Shown: one piece after another, positions 24,895 through 31,672 of the stretch | How positions within the stretch are numbered: the stretch's first letter is position 1 | Layout of the letters: every line of letters begins with the position of its first letter | NCBI RefSeq assembly: GCF_009766005.1 | Contig: NZ_LMUK01000021.1 | Coordinates: forward strand, 1-48,527 | Reading direction: 5' to 3' | Length of the DNA: 48,527 bases | From: Bradyrhizobium sp. S69 | Lineage (GTDB): Bacteria > Pseudomonadota > Alphaproteobacteria > Rhizobiales > Xanthobacteraceae | Translations under genes and position numbers: made by a program | The notes under the pieces: generated by a model | Told to the model about the DNA's origin: nothing | The model's database searches: none | The model's input: only the letters and a program-made list of their open reading frames with translations

Positions 24895-24952
24895 TCCGAA
24901 CTCCTGTTGACTTCAAGCCCGCGTCCGCCCTCGGTGCCGCAGCGCAATATGA

Positions 24953-24981
24953 ACTATACAAACCGACTGGTCGGTTTGCAA
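24953..24981 (-). promoter_or_regulatory. promoter with TetR-type operator in the spacer
   Basis: On the minus strand TTGCAA (24976-24981) and TATAGT (24953-24958) are separated by exactly 17 bases, a textbook sigma-70 promoter. The spacer is filled by a palindrome with 9-base perfect arms, CAAACCGAC / GTCGGTTTG, at 24959-24978. The promoter points at the DUF3313 lipoprotein gene, about 50 bases downstream. TetR repressors often bind such sites. Confidence 0.75.
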
Positions 24982-25091
24982 GAAGTTTCTGCATATTTCC
25001 GCGATGGCCCGTCCGTGACGAGGGCGGGCGCTATGTCGTCAGGCTTATCGGAGGGCTTGAGAGGAAGCCGAGGATCGCCACTAAGTCGCTG

Positions 25092-25706
25092 TCAGGACTT
25101 TACTTTTCGGGTGCGCCCAGGTTCCGCGGCGCGCGGATTGCTTTCCGCGAGGGCGGACCATTGCCGGTCATCCCCCAGGCGGTCGAACAACTGCCCGCGC
25201 TCCTGATCGGCCAACGGGTTGAGCCCGAACAAGCTCATCAGCACCAGTCCCTGGGCGGCAGCCCAGCGCAGCAGCGCCAATTGCGGGTCGGCCGCCTCGG
25301 CCTTGATGGCATCGACCGTTTTCCCGCTGGCGGCCCGGATTTGCGACAACAGGCTCGGGTCCTGGGTCAGCGCGCCGAGAATGGCAAGCGCGACCGAGTG
25401 CGGCTGGGTGATGGCTTCGCGCAGCGTGGCGATCTGCGCGGCCAGTTGCGGTTGCGCGGATGCCGCGCCCGCCTCGGCCAGATAGCGCTCCGTGAAATCC
25501 CCGAAATATTCGATCTGATGTTCGAGCAGCGCCTTCAGCACCGCCTCCTTGGTCGGGAACTGGTGCGTCAGGCCGCCTTTGCTCATGCCGCTTTCGCGCG
25601 CGATGGCGTCGAGCGTCAGCCGCGCCGGACCGTCACGCGAGATGATGGTGAGCGCCGCTTGCAAAGCGGCCTTGCGGGATCGTTCCGAACGTGAGGCGTT
25701 GTCCAT
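25092..25706 (-). CDS. TetR/AcrR family transcriptional regulator
   Basis: 204 residues. Residues about 10-55 form the TetR helix-turn-helix (AALTIISRDGPARLTLDAIARESGMSKGGLTHQFPTKEAVLKALL). The rest is an all-helical ligand domain ending in a basic GRTRKVKS tail. The ATG is at 25706. It lies upstream of, and on the same strand as, the DUF3313 lipoprotein, whose promoter contains a palindromic operator, so that gene is the likely target. The inducer is unknown. Confidence 0.92.
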   Translation of the reverse strand: MDNASRSERSRKAALQAALTIISRDGPARLTLDAIARESGMSKGGLTHQFPTKEAVLKALLEHQIEYFGDFTERYLAEAGAASAQPQLAAQIATLREAITQPHSVALAILGALTQDPSLLSQIRAASGKTVDAIKAEAADPQLALLRWAAAQGLVLMSLFGLNPLADQERGQLFDRLGDDRQWSALAESNPRAAEPGRTRKVKS

Positions 25707-25830
25707 CGGTTCTTTCGCGAGACGGGTGCGGTTCGAGGCGGCGTAATCCTACCGCGTCGGCGGCTGATAGCCGAACAGGATCGCCGAGTCGAGTTTCCCC
25801 GCGAGGTTGGCCGTGCCGCTCGGTGCGAAC

Positions 25831-27192
25831 TTACGACGCGGCCAGCGTCGTCCGCAGCCGCGCGATCGCGCCCGGCAGGCCGCGCACGTTCATGATCCGG
25901 CCGGTGGCGTCGTAGTCTTCGGAGAGCACGCGCGTATTCTCGAAGATGTCGCTGAGCAGGGCCTGCTTGGCATAGGGCAGCACCAGGCGTTCCTCCACCA
26001 TCGACGCTTCGAAGAACGCGATGATGGTCTGGCGCAGCGCGGCGACGTCTTCGGACGATTGCGCGGAAAGCAGGATCGCGTCGGGGTGCTTGGCGCGCAA
26101 CGCGGCGCGATCGGTCTCGCTGACGCGATCGATCTTGTTGAGCAGCAGGCGCGACGGCACCGTGTCCGCGCCGATCTCGCGCAGCACGTTGCGGCTCACC
26201 TCGAGCTGCTGCTCGTAGGTCGGATCGGAAGCATCGACCACAAACAGCAGCACGGAGGCTTCGAGCGCCTCGGCGAGCGTGGATCGGAACGACGCGACGA
26301 GGTCGTGCGGCAGCTTCTTGATGAAGCCAACCGTGTCCGAGACCAGCACGCGGGGCCTCGCCTCCGGGTGCAGCGCGCGCACGGTGGTGTCCAGTGTCGC
26401 AAACAGCTTGTCGGCGACCAGCACCTCGCTGCCGGTCAGGGCGCGCATCAGCGACGACTTGCCTGCGTTGGTGTAGCCCACCAGCGCCACCCGGAGCTGA
26501 TCGCCGCGCGTGGCCCGGCGCTGATCGCTGTCACGCTGGATATCCTCGAGTTGCAGTTTCAACTCGGCGAGACGATCGCGAATCTTGCGGCGGTCGAGTT
26601 CCAGATCGGACTCGCCCGAACCGGGGCCCTGGCGCCGCCCGCCGCCGCCTGAGGATTCCCGCAGCCGTGGCGCGACGTATTTCAATCGGGCCAGTTCGAC
26701 CTGCAGTTTGGCTTCGCGGCTGTGCGCATGACGGTGGAAGATCTCCACGATCACGCCGGTCCGATCCAGCACCTGCGCGCCGGTCGCACGCTCGATGTTG
26801 CGAGCCTGGCCCGGCGAGATGTCGTGATCGATGATGACGAATTCCGGCTTCGGTGACGCATCCGCATCGGATTCCGCTTGCGCGGGTTCCGGTTTGCCCT
26901 CATCCGCCTGTTCGAAGCGTTCGCGCGCCTTCGACTTGCGCGGCGGCGCCATCGATCCGACAATTCCGGTTCCGCCGGTGAGCGCCGCGAGCTCCTCAAG
27001 CCGGCCTTTGCCGAGCACGGTGCCGCCGTCGATCCCGTCGCGCTTCTGCGAGACGGTGCCGACGACCTCGTAGCCAAGCGTCTTCACCAGCCGGCCCAAC
27101 TCCTCGAGGCTCGCGGCATGCGCGACGTCGTCGACATCGGGGGTCTGGACGCCGACCAGGATCGCGCGTGGAATGGGCGGTCTGGTTTCCAT
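25831..27192 (-). CDS. hflX: GTPase HflX
   Basis: 453 residues from the ATG at 27192. The N-terminal HflX domain contains GTVLGKGRLEEL and FVIIDHDISPGQARNIERATGAQVLDRTGVIVEIFHRHA, the family signature; a Lys/Glu-rich insertion lies near residues 85-110. A Gly-rich linker follows (SSGGGGRRQGPGSGESDLELDRR), then the G domain: G1 GYTNAGKSS, G3 DTVGF, G4 NKID and an SAQS G5. HflX binds the large ribosomal subunit and rescues or splits stalled or stress-damaged ribosomes. In many alphaproteobacteria hflX follows hfq; here it is separated by a hairpin repeat from a small methyltransferase-like gene, and hfq is absent from the window. Confidence 0.95.
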   Translation of the reverse strand: METRPPIPRAILVGVQTPDVDDVAHAASLEELGRLVKTLGYEVVGTVSQKRDGIDGGTVLGKGRLEELAALTGGTGIVGSMAPPRKSKARERFEQADEGKPEPAQAESDADASPKPEFVIIDHDISPGQARNIERATGAQVLDRTGVIVEIFHRHAHSREAKLQVELARLKYVAPRLRESSGGGGRRQGPGSGESDLELDRRKIRDRLAELKLQLEDIQRDSDQRRATRGDQLRVALVGYTNAGKSSLMRALTGSEVLVADKLFATLDTTVRALHPEARPRVLVSDTVGFIKKLPHDLVASFRSTLAEALEASVLLFVVDASDPTYEQQLEVSRNVLREIGADTVPSRLLLNKIDRVSETDRAALRAKHPDAILLSAQSSEDVAALRQTIIAFFEASMVEERLVLPYAKQALLSDIFENTRVLSEDYDATGRIMNVRGLPGAIARLRTTLAAS

Positions 27193-27220
27193 GAGATGAG
27201 CATTTTCCTGTAAGCAGGCC

Positions 27221-27307
27221 AGAGCGGGATCGTCATCCCGCTCTAGTTTATTGTTGGGGCATGATCTCTTCGGAAAACCGGTATCCACTTTTCCGGATCA
27301 TGCCCTA
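27221..27307. repeat. two adjacent intergenic hairpin repeats
   Basis: First a perfect 10-base-pair hairpin AGAGCGGGAT / ATCCCGCTCT (27221-27244, 4-base loop), then a longer repeat with arms GGGCATGATC (27257-27266) and GATCATGCCC (27296-27305) enclosing GGAAAA / TTTTCC. From memory the second is a very common Bradyrhizobium-group repeat. Its right end supplies the stop codon of the gene at 27305. Confidence 0.8.
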
Positions 27308-27751
27308 CGCCGCCTTGCGGAGCGGATGCATGTCGCGTCGCCGCGCCGAAACGGCGCAGCCGCATTCATGGACCGTTCCGGCCTCAATAGCAAAGCCGCG
27401 CATTTCCAGCGAGAGCCGAAGGTCTTGCGTCGCCGCGGGCTTTTGCGGATCAACCCAGACCACCAGCATGCCGGCAGGGCTCAACAGCTGCGCCAGCCAG
27501 TCAAGCGCGGTCTCCAGGGTTTTGGAGGTGCGGCGGCGCCAATCGACCAGCACGACGTCGTATTGGCCGGCCGGATGGCCGCAATTCGCCGTCGATGCCG
27601 CGCGCGCAAAGCCGCGCCGATGCAGCTCCAACATCAGCTCGACGCCTCTGGCGCCGGCGACGACAATTCGATGCTGCTTCGAGCAGCCGGCGAGCGCGAT
27701 CATCGGCTCGATGATCCGATCGCCCGTTGCAGTGGTAGGCGTGGAAATCAT
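27305..27751 (-). CDS. small hypothetical protein, methyltransferase-like fold
   Basis: 148 residues from the ATG at 27751 with GAAGGG 7 bases upstream; a TTG at 27766 is also in frame. The order of elements recalls a truncated class I methyltransferase: a beta strand HRIVVAGARGVELMLELHRRGF in the place of motif I, QYDVVLVDWRR as the second strand, and LDWLAQLLSPAGMLVVWVDPQ as the post-loop strand. The glycine-rich SAM loop is not convincing, and at 148 residues the fold is incomplete, so activity is doubtful. The stop codon lies inside a dispersed repeat. Upstream of hflX on the same strand. I do not recognise it as a named family. Confidence 0.65.
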   Translation of the reverse strand: MISTPTTATGDRIIEPMIALAGCSKQHRIVVAGARGVELMLELHRRGFARAASTANCGHPAGQYDVVLVDWRRRTSKTLETALDWLAQLLSPAGMLVVWVDPQKPAATQDLRLSLEMRGFAIEAGTVHECGCAVSARRRDMHPLRKAA

Positions 27752-27924
27752 GACATCACCCTTCAAGTCCGGTTAACAGCACCTGAGAGGTAGATAGAAC
27801 GGCATAAAGAAACGAGACGAACCGATCGCCCGCGATATAGAAAGCGCATCAATGGCCGGGCCGGTCGGCGCCCGCTCGCGGCAACGGCACCGTCATCCTG
27901 AGAGCCTGTGAAGCTATTTCGGAC

Positions 27925-28031
27925 GTCATCCTGAGGTGCGAGCCCTTGCGAGCCTCGAAGGATGTTGTTCCGCGCTGTGCTCGCGGCCATCCTTCGAGGC
28001 GCGCAAGAAAGAGCGCGCACCTCAGGATGAC
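27925..28031. repeat. GTCATCCTGAGG-type intergenic hairpin repeat
   Basis: Outer arms GTCATCCTGAGGTGCG (27925-27940) and its exact complement (28016-28031), inner arms GCCTCGAAGGATG (27952-27964) and its exact complement (27988-28000). I know this element as a dispersed intergenic repeat of Bradyrhizobium-type genomes. It starts the 1.15 kb gene-free stretch 27752-28904. Confidence 0.85.
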
Positions 28032-28199
28032 GGGCGAGTGTGTCGCACGGCATGGCATTGGCCCGCGAGATCATCGGATTGATTTTTCCGCCGGGGCAAA
28101 TCACACGATGTTGTGTCCAGCTCCTTTCTCGCCTCTGCGTCATTTCTGATTTTCAGAAATTGTCCTTGACTCTTGACCCAAATCAGATGCTTACTTCTT

Positions 28200-28620
28200 G
28201 CCATCCCGCCCCGAGAGAGGGGGCGTTGGCCATCGTCACTGACGTTGGGGCGGGGAGCGGTGGACGCGGATGCGCTTTTGACGAACAGCGCGTGATGCGG
28301 ACGGCAAAGTCGTGTGGTCCTGACGCCCCGATGGCAGGTGTCAAGTTCGCAAGGAGCTCACGCTTCTTGGGGACGACGGTGACAAGCAAGCCAGGTCTCG
28401 CCGGGGAGAGCACGATATAAGCTGTAAAACCATTGCGCAGGGAAGGCCGGACTGCTTCCGCTGAACCTGTATGCTCATGTGCGTTTTCCTGTTTTGCCTT
28501 TGCACATGAGACCTCGGGTGCAGCGCGCACCCGGTCTTCCCTGCGCCCTCTTTCTTTTTGGGGGCGAAACGAATTTACAAAACTCGGGCGAATGCCGTCG
28601 CGAGAATGCGGAGTTGTGCG
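28200..28620. repeat. long structured repeat, possible folded RNA
   Basis: About 420 bases without a believable gene. The core 28435-28546 can fold as nested hairpins: outer arms GCGCAGGGAAGGCCGG (28435-28450) with 28531-28546 (15 pairs and one G-U), enclosing CTCATGTGC (28474-28482) / GCACATGAG (28502-28510) and GGGTGC (28516-28521) / GCACCC (28527-28532); the last stem shares two bases with the outer arm, so these may alternate. From memory the whole block resembles a dispersed repeat of Bradyrhizobium-group genomes; whether it is transcribed is unknown. Confidence 0.6.
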
Positions 28621-28625
28621 GGCTT

Positions 28626-28826
28626 GCTTCACCCTCCCCTGGAGGGGGAGGGTCGCTCGCGTAGCGAGCGGGGTGGGGTGGCGAAGCAGCGAGTGGTGGT
28701 AGGCGAGATCTCGTTCCGCCGCTTCGCCACCCCACCCCACCCCGTCTCGCACTTCGCTGCGCTCAATGCGAGTCGACCCACGAGCGAGCTTCGCTCGTCT
28801 CGGACCCCTCCAGGGGAGGGTGAAGC
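28626..28826. repeat. large hairpin repeat before the rhodanese gene
   Basis: Perfect 22-base inverted arms (28626-28647, starting GCTTCACCCTCCCCTGG, and 28805-28826) enclose further inverted parts such as GGTGGGGTGGCGAAGC / GCTTCGCCACCCCACC. A known kind of intergenic repeat in this group of genomes. It ends about 80 bases before the rhodanese start. Confidence 0.8.
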
Positions 28827-28904
28827 AGATGCCCTTGAAGCGACACGCCGTTTGAGGTCACAGTGCCGCCGTAACCGCAACCGCAACTCATCCAGACGAT
28901 CATC

Positions 28905-30137
28905 ATGCCCCTCCCCACCGTCACTCCCTTCGACATCCGCAGCGCGCTGTTGCTGCGTGACGAAATCGCTTTGCTCGATGTCCGGCATGAGGCGATGTTC
29001 GCCACCGGCCATCCGCTGTTCGCCGCCAACATGGCCGCCGACCGCATTGAGCTCGAAGCCGAGACGCGGCTGCCGCGCAAGGATGTACCTGTTGTCGTGT
29101 ACGATGCCGGCGAAGGTCTCGTTGCGCAGGCGGCCGATCGCCTGACGGCGCTGGGCTACAGCCATGTTCGCGAACTCGATGGCGGGCTCGAAGCATGGCG
29201 GGCGGCGGGCTATGAGTTGTTTGCGGATGTGAATTCTTACGCCAAAGCGTTTGGCGAACTGGTCGAACATCGCCGGCACACGCCGTCACTTTCGGCGGAA
29301 GAAGTTTCCGCGCTGATCGCGAGCAACGCCAATATCAGGATTCTCGATGTCCGGCGGTTCGACGAATATGCCACCATGAACATCCCGGGCTCGGTCAGCG
29401 TGCCCGGCGCCGAACTGGTGCTGCGTGCCGGACGCGCCGCGCCCGATCCTGAAACCACCATCATCGTCAATTGTGCAGGGCGCACCCGCTCGATCATCGG
29501 TACCCAGTCGCTGATCAATGCCGGCGTCGGCAACAAGGTGCGGGCGCTGCGCAACGGCACGATCGGCTGGACCTTGGCCAAACAAAATCTCGAGCACGGC
29601 TCCGGCCGGCGCGGCGAGATCGGCGCTTTCGAGGGCGCCGAGTCCAACGCCCGCGACGTCGCCTATCGCGCCGGCGTCCGGCGCCTCACGATGGCGGAGA
29701 TGACGGCACTCCAGGCGCAAACCCATCGCACGCTCTATAGCTTCGACGTTCGCGATGCTTCGGAATATGCCGCCGGTCACATCCCCGGCTTCCGTCATTA
29801 TCCCGGCGGCCAATTGGTGCAGGAGATCGACATGGCAGCCCCCGTGCGCGGCGCGCGCATCGTGCTGACGGACAACAGGAGCGTGCGCGCCGACATGACC
29901 GCGTCATGGCTGGCGCAAATGGGGTGGGAAACCTACGTGCTCGACGGCGGCTACGACGGCGCGCTTGAGGTCACGCCGCCGCTGGTGTGGCCAAAACCCG
30001 ATCCCGCGCACCGCTACCGGCGTCCCTACGAGGGCACCGATATCGACACCGGCGCGATGCAGGCTTATCTCGACTGGGAATATGGCCTGGTCGAACAGCT
30101 CCGCCGCGACGGCACGCATGGGTTCTTCGTGATCTGA
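28905..30137 (+). CDS. three-domain rhodanese protein
   Basis: 410 residues made of three rhodanese domains, about 7-105, 128-230 and 258-355, then a 55-residue tail ending GFFVI. Only the middle domain has the catalytic cysteine: NCAGRTR with Cys190. The matching loops of the first (YDAGEG, Asp67) and third (TDNRSVR, Asp323) have Asp. The middle domain would carry a persulfide and transfer sulfur, e.g. from thiosulfate; the outer two probably bind or regulate. Cytoplasmic, no signal peptide. The ATG at 28905 has no evident ribosome site. The last 27 codons recur at 31017-31097 upstream of the cupin gene, a trace of a second copy. Confidence 0.93.
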   Translation: MPLPTVTPFDIRSALLLRDEIALLDVRHEAMFATGHPLFAANMAADRIELEAETRLPRKDVPVVVYDAGEGLVAQAADRLTALGYSHVRELDGGLEAWRAAGYELFADVNSYAKAFGELVEHRRHTPSLSAEEVSALIASNANIRILDVRRFDEYATMNIPGSVSVPGAELVLRAGRAAPDPETTIIVNCAGRTRSIIGTQSLINAGVGNKVRALRNGTIGWTLAKQNLEHGSGRRGEIGAFEGAESNARDVAYRAGVRRLTMAEMTALQAQTHRTLYSFDVRDASEYAAGHIPGFRHYPGGQLVQEIDMAAPVRGARIVLTDNRSVRADMTASWLAQMGWETYVLDGGYDGALEVTPPLVWPKPDPAHRYRRPYEGTDIDTGAMQAYLDWEYGLVEQLRRDGTHGFFVI

Positions 30138-30270
30138 GATGGCTTGCTGGTGTGAAAGCCCGTCGTCCCGGCGGACAAGACCGCACTCCAGTCCTGGTGG
30201 CGCGATCTTGCTGCTTTGTCCCACGCGGCTTGAGCCGGAACTCTTGAGTTCCGGCTTCGATATCCGCTGT

Positions 30271-30897
30271 TTACATCGGCGGGGTCAGCCCGTCCTTGCC
30301 GAACAATACGGCGCCGCCATGCAGCGAGCCGTCTTCCTGCTTTTGCGCCGGCACGAACACGATGGCGCCGGGCTTGATGTCCGCCTTGTCGGCTCCGGGT
30401 ACCAGCGTCACAACAGGCACATCAGCAGGGACGTCGATCTTCTTCTCGCCGCCCTTGTAGCTCACCGTGATGGTTTGGCCGTCGACACCCTTCACCGCAT
30501 TGGAGACGGTCGCGTTGGTCATCATGCTCTTGGAGCCGAGGTCCCAGGGGTAATGGCCTTCGCCGGTGCCGCGCATTTTGTCGGGAAACACCACGACCTC
30601 GAGCGATTTCAGGCTGGAATCAGGCTGCGTCACCGTCGCGGTTCCGATGAAGGTGCCTTCCTTAATGTCCGCCATCGACGCCTTCACCACGGCGATCGCG
30701 CCGTAATCGTCGTTCAGCATCACGGTAATGTCATCACCGGTCTTGGGGTGGACGACCAGCTTGCTGCCTTCGAGGCTCACCACGGTGCCGCGGACCCGCA
30801 CCGGCGTGGTCTCGGCGTAAGCCGCGCCGGCCGTCATCATCAAGAGCGCGCCCAAAATCAGCGCCTTGCGTCCAAATCCTTGCGCAACTCCAACCAT
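30271..30897 (-). CDS. hypothetical periplasmic protein (DUF5666-like beta domains)
   Basis: 208 residues from the ATG at 30897 with GGGAGAAG just upstream. A signal peptide (KALILGALLMMTAGAAYA) is followed by a beta-rich repeat: VRVRGTVVSLEGSKLVVHPKTGDDITVML, later TITVSYKGGEKKIDVPADVPVVTLVPG and a final IKPGAIVFVPA. This resembles DUF5666-like OB/beta-sandwich repeats that read as G-x-V-x-x-v-x-g-x-x-l-x-V. Function unknown; a role in metal or envelope binding is only a guess. It lies on the opposite strand between the rhodanese gene and a fragment of its paralogue, as if inserted there. Confidence 0.8.
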   Translation of the reverse strand: MVGVAQGFGRKALILGALLMMTAGAAYAETTPVRVRGTVVSLEGSKLVVHPKTGDDITVMLNDDYGAIAVVKASMADIKEGTFIGTATVTQPDSSLKSLEVVVFPDKMRGTGEGHYPWDLGSKSMMTNATVSNAVKGVDGQTITVSYKGGEKKIDVPADVPVVTLVPGADKADIKPGAIVFVPAQKQEDGSLHGGAVLFGKDGLTPPM

Positions 30898-30950
30898 CGA
30901 CTTCTCCCGTGTTTGGCGGCCGCCGCGAAGCGGCGTTGTCCCCATCAGGT

Positions 30951-31097
30951 AAATACCCCGACAGCGACCAACTGTTCCATCGGCGGGCCGATGGCGACCG
31001 TGATTTCGCGCCGCTTATGCAGGCCTGTCTCGACTGGGAATATGGCCTGGTCGAACGGCTCCGCCGCGACGGCAGCCCTGGCTTCTTCGTGATCTGA
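30951..31097 (+). pseudogene. 3' remnant of a second rhodanese gene
   Basis: Bases 31017-31097 match the last 81 bases of the rhodanese gene (30057-30137) at about 74 of 81 positions and in frame, giving MQACLDWEYGLVERLRRDG...GFFVI against MQAYLDWEYGLVEQLRRDG...GFFVI. About 20 codons before this resemble the parent more weakly (PD, RR and G kept). There is no start or rhodanese domain, so this is the tail of a lost paralogue. It lies in the promoter region of the minus-strand gene at 30271-30897 and just upstream of the cupin gene. Confidence 0.75.
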
Positions 31098-31129
31098 ATC
31101 ATCTGCGCAACCAATCGAGGACCGACCGC

Positions 31130-31462
31130 ATGAAAATTCCCGCACTGCCATTCACCGTGACCGATTGGGACGCCGTGGCGCCGACCCTTCATCCGGGCGA
31201 GAGCGGACAGGCGATCTGGCGCACGTTCAATATCGGCGATCTCAGGGTGCGGCATGTCGAATATTCGGCCGGCTATCTGGCGGATCATTGGTGCGACCGC
31301 GGACACGTGCTCTATGTCCTGGAAGGCGAACTCGATACCGAACTGCGCGACGGCCGCACCTTCAAGCTGAAGCCCGGCATGAGCTATCAGGTGTCCGACC
31401 ATGGCGACGCCGCGCACCGGTCGTCGACCGCGACCGGCGCCAAGTTGTTCATCGTCGACTAA
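31130..31462 (+). CDS. DHCW-motif cupin-fold protein
   Basis: 110 residues, a single small cupin barrel. It has the pattern I know for the DHCW cupin family: MKIPALPFTVTDWDAV, GQAIWRTFNIGDLRVRHVEYSAGYLADHWCDRGHVLYVLEGEL, LKPGMSYQVSDHGDAAHRSSTATGAKLFIVD. Metal-binding histidines (DHWC, RGH, DHGDAAH) are kept. The function of the family is unknown. It starts 32 bases after the rhodanese remnant, so an ancestral rhodanese-cupin gene order is likely. A GAGG stands before the ATG at somewhat long spacing. Confidence 0.9.
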   Translation: MKIPALPFTVTDWDAVAPTLHPGESGQAIWRTFNIGDLRVRHVEYSAGYLADHWCDRGHVLYVLEGELDTELRDGRTFKLKPGMSYQVSDHGDAAHRSSTATGAKLFIVD

Positions 31463-31505
31463 CGCCTGATGAGATTGGGTCGAGTCATAAAGGCAACGGA
31501 AACGC

Positions 31506-31615
31506 GCTCCCTCTCCCGTTGGGAGAGGGGCGGGGTGAGGGGTTACGGCCTCTCGTTAAGCGCCCCTCACCCGATTTGCTGCGCAAATCGACCTCTCCCC
31601 GATGGGGAGAGGTGG
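31506..31615. repeat. GAGAGG-type intergenic repeat
   Basis: Hairpins CCCTCTCCC / GGGAGAGGG and CCTCTCCCC / GGGGAGAGG flank CCCCTCAC / GTGAGGGG pairing. A frequent intergenic repeat in alphaproteobacteria; its right end is repeated in opposite orientation at the end of this window (48458 onward). Confidence 0.8.
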
Positions 31616-31626
31616 GCTGAACAGTC

Positions 31627-31661
31627 GAGCGGGACTGATTCAATAAAAAGTCATCCCGCTC
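31627..31661. repeat. short hairpin downstream of the efflux pump gene
   Basis: GAGCGGGA (31627-31634) pairs with TCCCGCTC (31654-31661). It resembles the hairpin at 27221-27244. It lies 11 bases past the stop of the minus-strand MFS gene and may help end its transcript. Confidence 0.45.
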
Positions 31662-31672
31662 TAAGCACTCGC

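Noticed and set aside
27763..28143. 126-codon minus-strand frame in the gene-free region
   Set aside because: It runs through the GTCATCCTGAGG hairpin repeat, so its codons are repeat sequence rather than a gene.
28183..28752. 189-codon minus-strand frame
   Set aside because: It spans two dispersed repeats with strong self-pairing; such frames are common artefacts of these repeats in GC-rich genomes.
28200..28826. Possible CRISPR array because of many repeated and inverted blocks
   Set aside because: There are no evenly spaced identical direct repeats with unique spacers, only nested hairpins, and no cas genes.
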